The notes below the pieces were generated by a model. The model saw nothing but the letters and a program-made list of their open reading frames with translations, made no database searches and was not told where the DNA came from. A program made the position numbers and the translations under genes. DNA of 23,812 nt, from contig PATE01000142.1 in assembly GCA_002712305.1 (NCBI GenBank), positions 1 through 23,812 on the forward strand, in the 5' to 3' direction. Source of the DNA: Gemmatimonadota bacterium. Lineage in GTDB: Bacteria; Latescibacterota; UBA2968; UBA8231. Shown piece by piece: positions 23,293 to 23,812 of this stretch (position 1 is the first letter of the stretch; each line of letters starts with the position of its first letter).

Positions 23293-23812
23293 GGTGCGTC
23301 TTGGTGTGTCGGTCGGGCCCTCGGATGCCTTCGGCGTCTGTGCGCCTTCGATCGATGGTGGGTCACTGCTGGCAGGTGGCGCAGCGGGTTGTCGAGCCCG
23401 ACGGGCTCTGAGTCCTCTGGTGACTGACGAGGGGATGGGCGGCGCCGATGACGGCCTCCAGCATGCCGAGGGACCGACCGATAGCAAGGCCGCTCCCGTG
23501 TGGCGCCTTTCACTCACTGATGTGTGGCATCGGTGCCAATAGGCCAGATGGTGGTAGCACCTGCTGTGAGGTGGGGACCGTTGGTCTGTTTCTTGCGTGC
23601 CGGCGCGCCAGCACGCCGTGATAGCGCACCAGGTTGAGGCTTGCCATCCAGAGCTCCACCCATCGCCCCGGCGATCCTGGATCGCCAACTCGAATTCGAC
23701 GAAGCTGCCTGAGTCGCCGTCGCCCTGCGCGACGGCTCAAGAGGATGGGGCTGTGCCCGAATCCAAGTGCCTGGATACACCGCGAGGCGCGGTGGCCTCT
23801 GACCCACCAGAA
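23293..23812. other. 520-base interval without an intact gene, containing a transposase relic
   Basis: No intact gene. The open frames on both strands are low in recognisable motifs. The only signal is the IS91-like tail on the minus strand near 23567-23665, reported separately. Several short GC-rich inverted repeats occur, for example GAGCCC-GAC-GGGCTC near 23395, without evident function. The right edge may be inside further mobile-element debris. Confidence 0.4.
23510..23665 (-). pseudogene. Relic of an IS91-like (Y2) transposase
   Basis: A minus-strand frame reads WVELWMASLNLVRYHGVLAR followed by RHARNRPTVP. This resembles the C-terminal part of IS91/IS801-type transposases, where P-x-P-R-x-x-L-V-x-Y-H-G-V-x-A-P is conserved. 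The usual proline-arginine residues before LVRYHGV are changed, and no catalytic tyrosine region is found nearby. It is therefore a small decayed fragment. It indicates past mobile-element activity next to fliG. The exact family is uncertain because the match is short. Confidence 0.45.

Overview
The window looks like a bacterial chromosome segment of fairly high G+C. Bacterial origin is shown by Shine-Dalgarno-preceded starts, an intact typA/bipA GTPase gene and an intact fliG gene. Several points suggest an uncultured lineage of the FCB type, such as Latescibacterota, or a Poribacteria-like group. These are a secreted WD40 protein ending in a FlgD-like/type-IX-style C-terminal sorting domain, two phytanoyl-CoA-dioxygenase-like genes, a DUF6785/DUF6784 membrane protein, and many sugar and sugar-acid enzymes. 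The phylum assignment is inference and not secure.

Layout, left to right. A minus-strand pair (SDR oxidoreductase, then a sialidase-like Asp-box protein that runs off the left edge) diverges from a plus-strand GMC oxidoreductase. The GMC gene is followed by the 5' part of a D-aminoacylase gene, which is joined out of frame to the 3' part of an AAC(3)-type acetyltransferase gene. Next come a minus-strand sugar-phosphate isomerase/epimerase-like gene and two C-terminal gene remnants (4656-5210). They are followed by a plus-strand FAD oxidoreductase and an aspartoacylase/succinylglutamate-desuccinylase-like gene interrupted by one in-frame TGA. A large minus-strand DUF6785/6784 membrane protein lies beyond two hairpins. 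After a stretch of relics come a lactonase-type beta-propeller (+), a PhyH dioxygenase (-) behind a glycoside-hydrolase remnant, and typA (+). A minus-strand block then holds a membrane protein, a DUF4432 epimerase-like protein, a beta-helix protein and a decayed WD40/sorting-domain protein. A plus-strand pair follows: a 5'-truncated enolase-superfamily gene, then a frameshifted amidohydrolase carrying a (GTGGC)7 repeat. The right end has a second PhyH gene (-), solitary fliG (+) with a strong hairpin after it, and a relic of an IS91-like transposase.

The intact enzymes (SDR, GMC, DAO-type FAD oxidase, epimerase-like TIM barrel, DUF4432, lactonase, PhyH) fit scavenging and oxidation of sugars, sugar acids and amino compounds. 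No single complete pathway can be read from the window.

The most striking overall property is decay: about as many broken or truncated genes as intact ones, interleaved with intact housekeeping genes. That suggests genome erosion, but some of the lesions are single-base deletions or substitutions that sequencing error could also produce. I saw no convincing new multi-gene system. The best leads are the pentanucleotide repeat that puts the amidohydrolase out of frame, and the in-frame UGA in the aspartoacylase-like gene.
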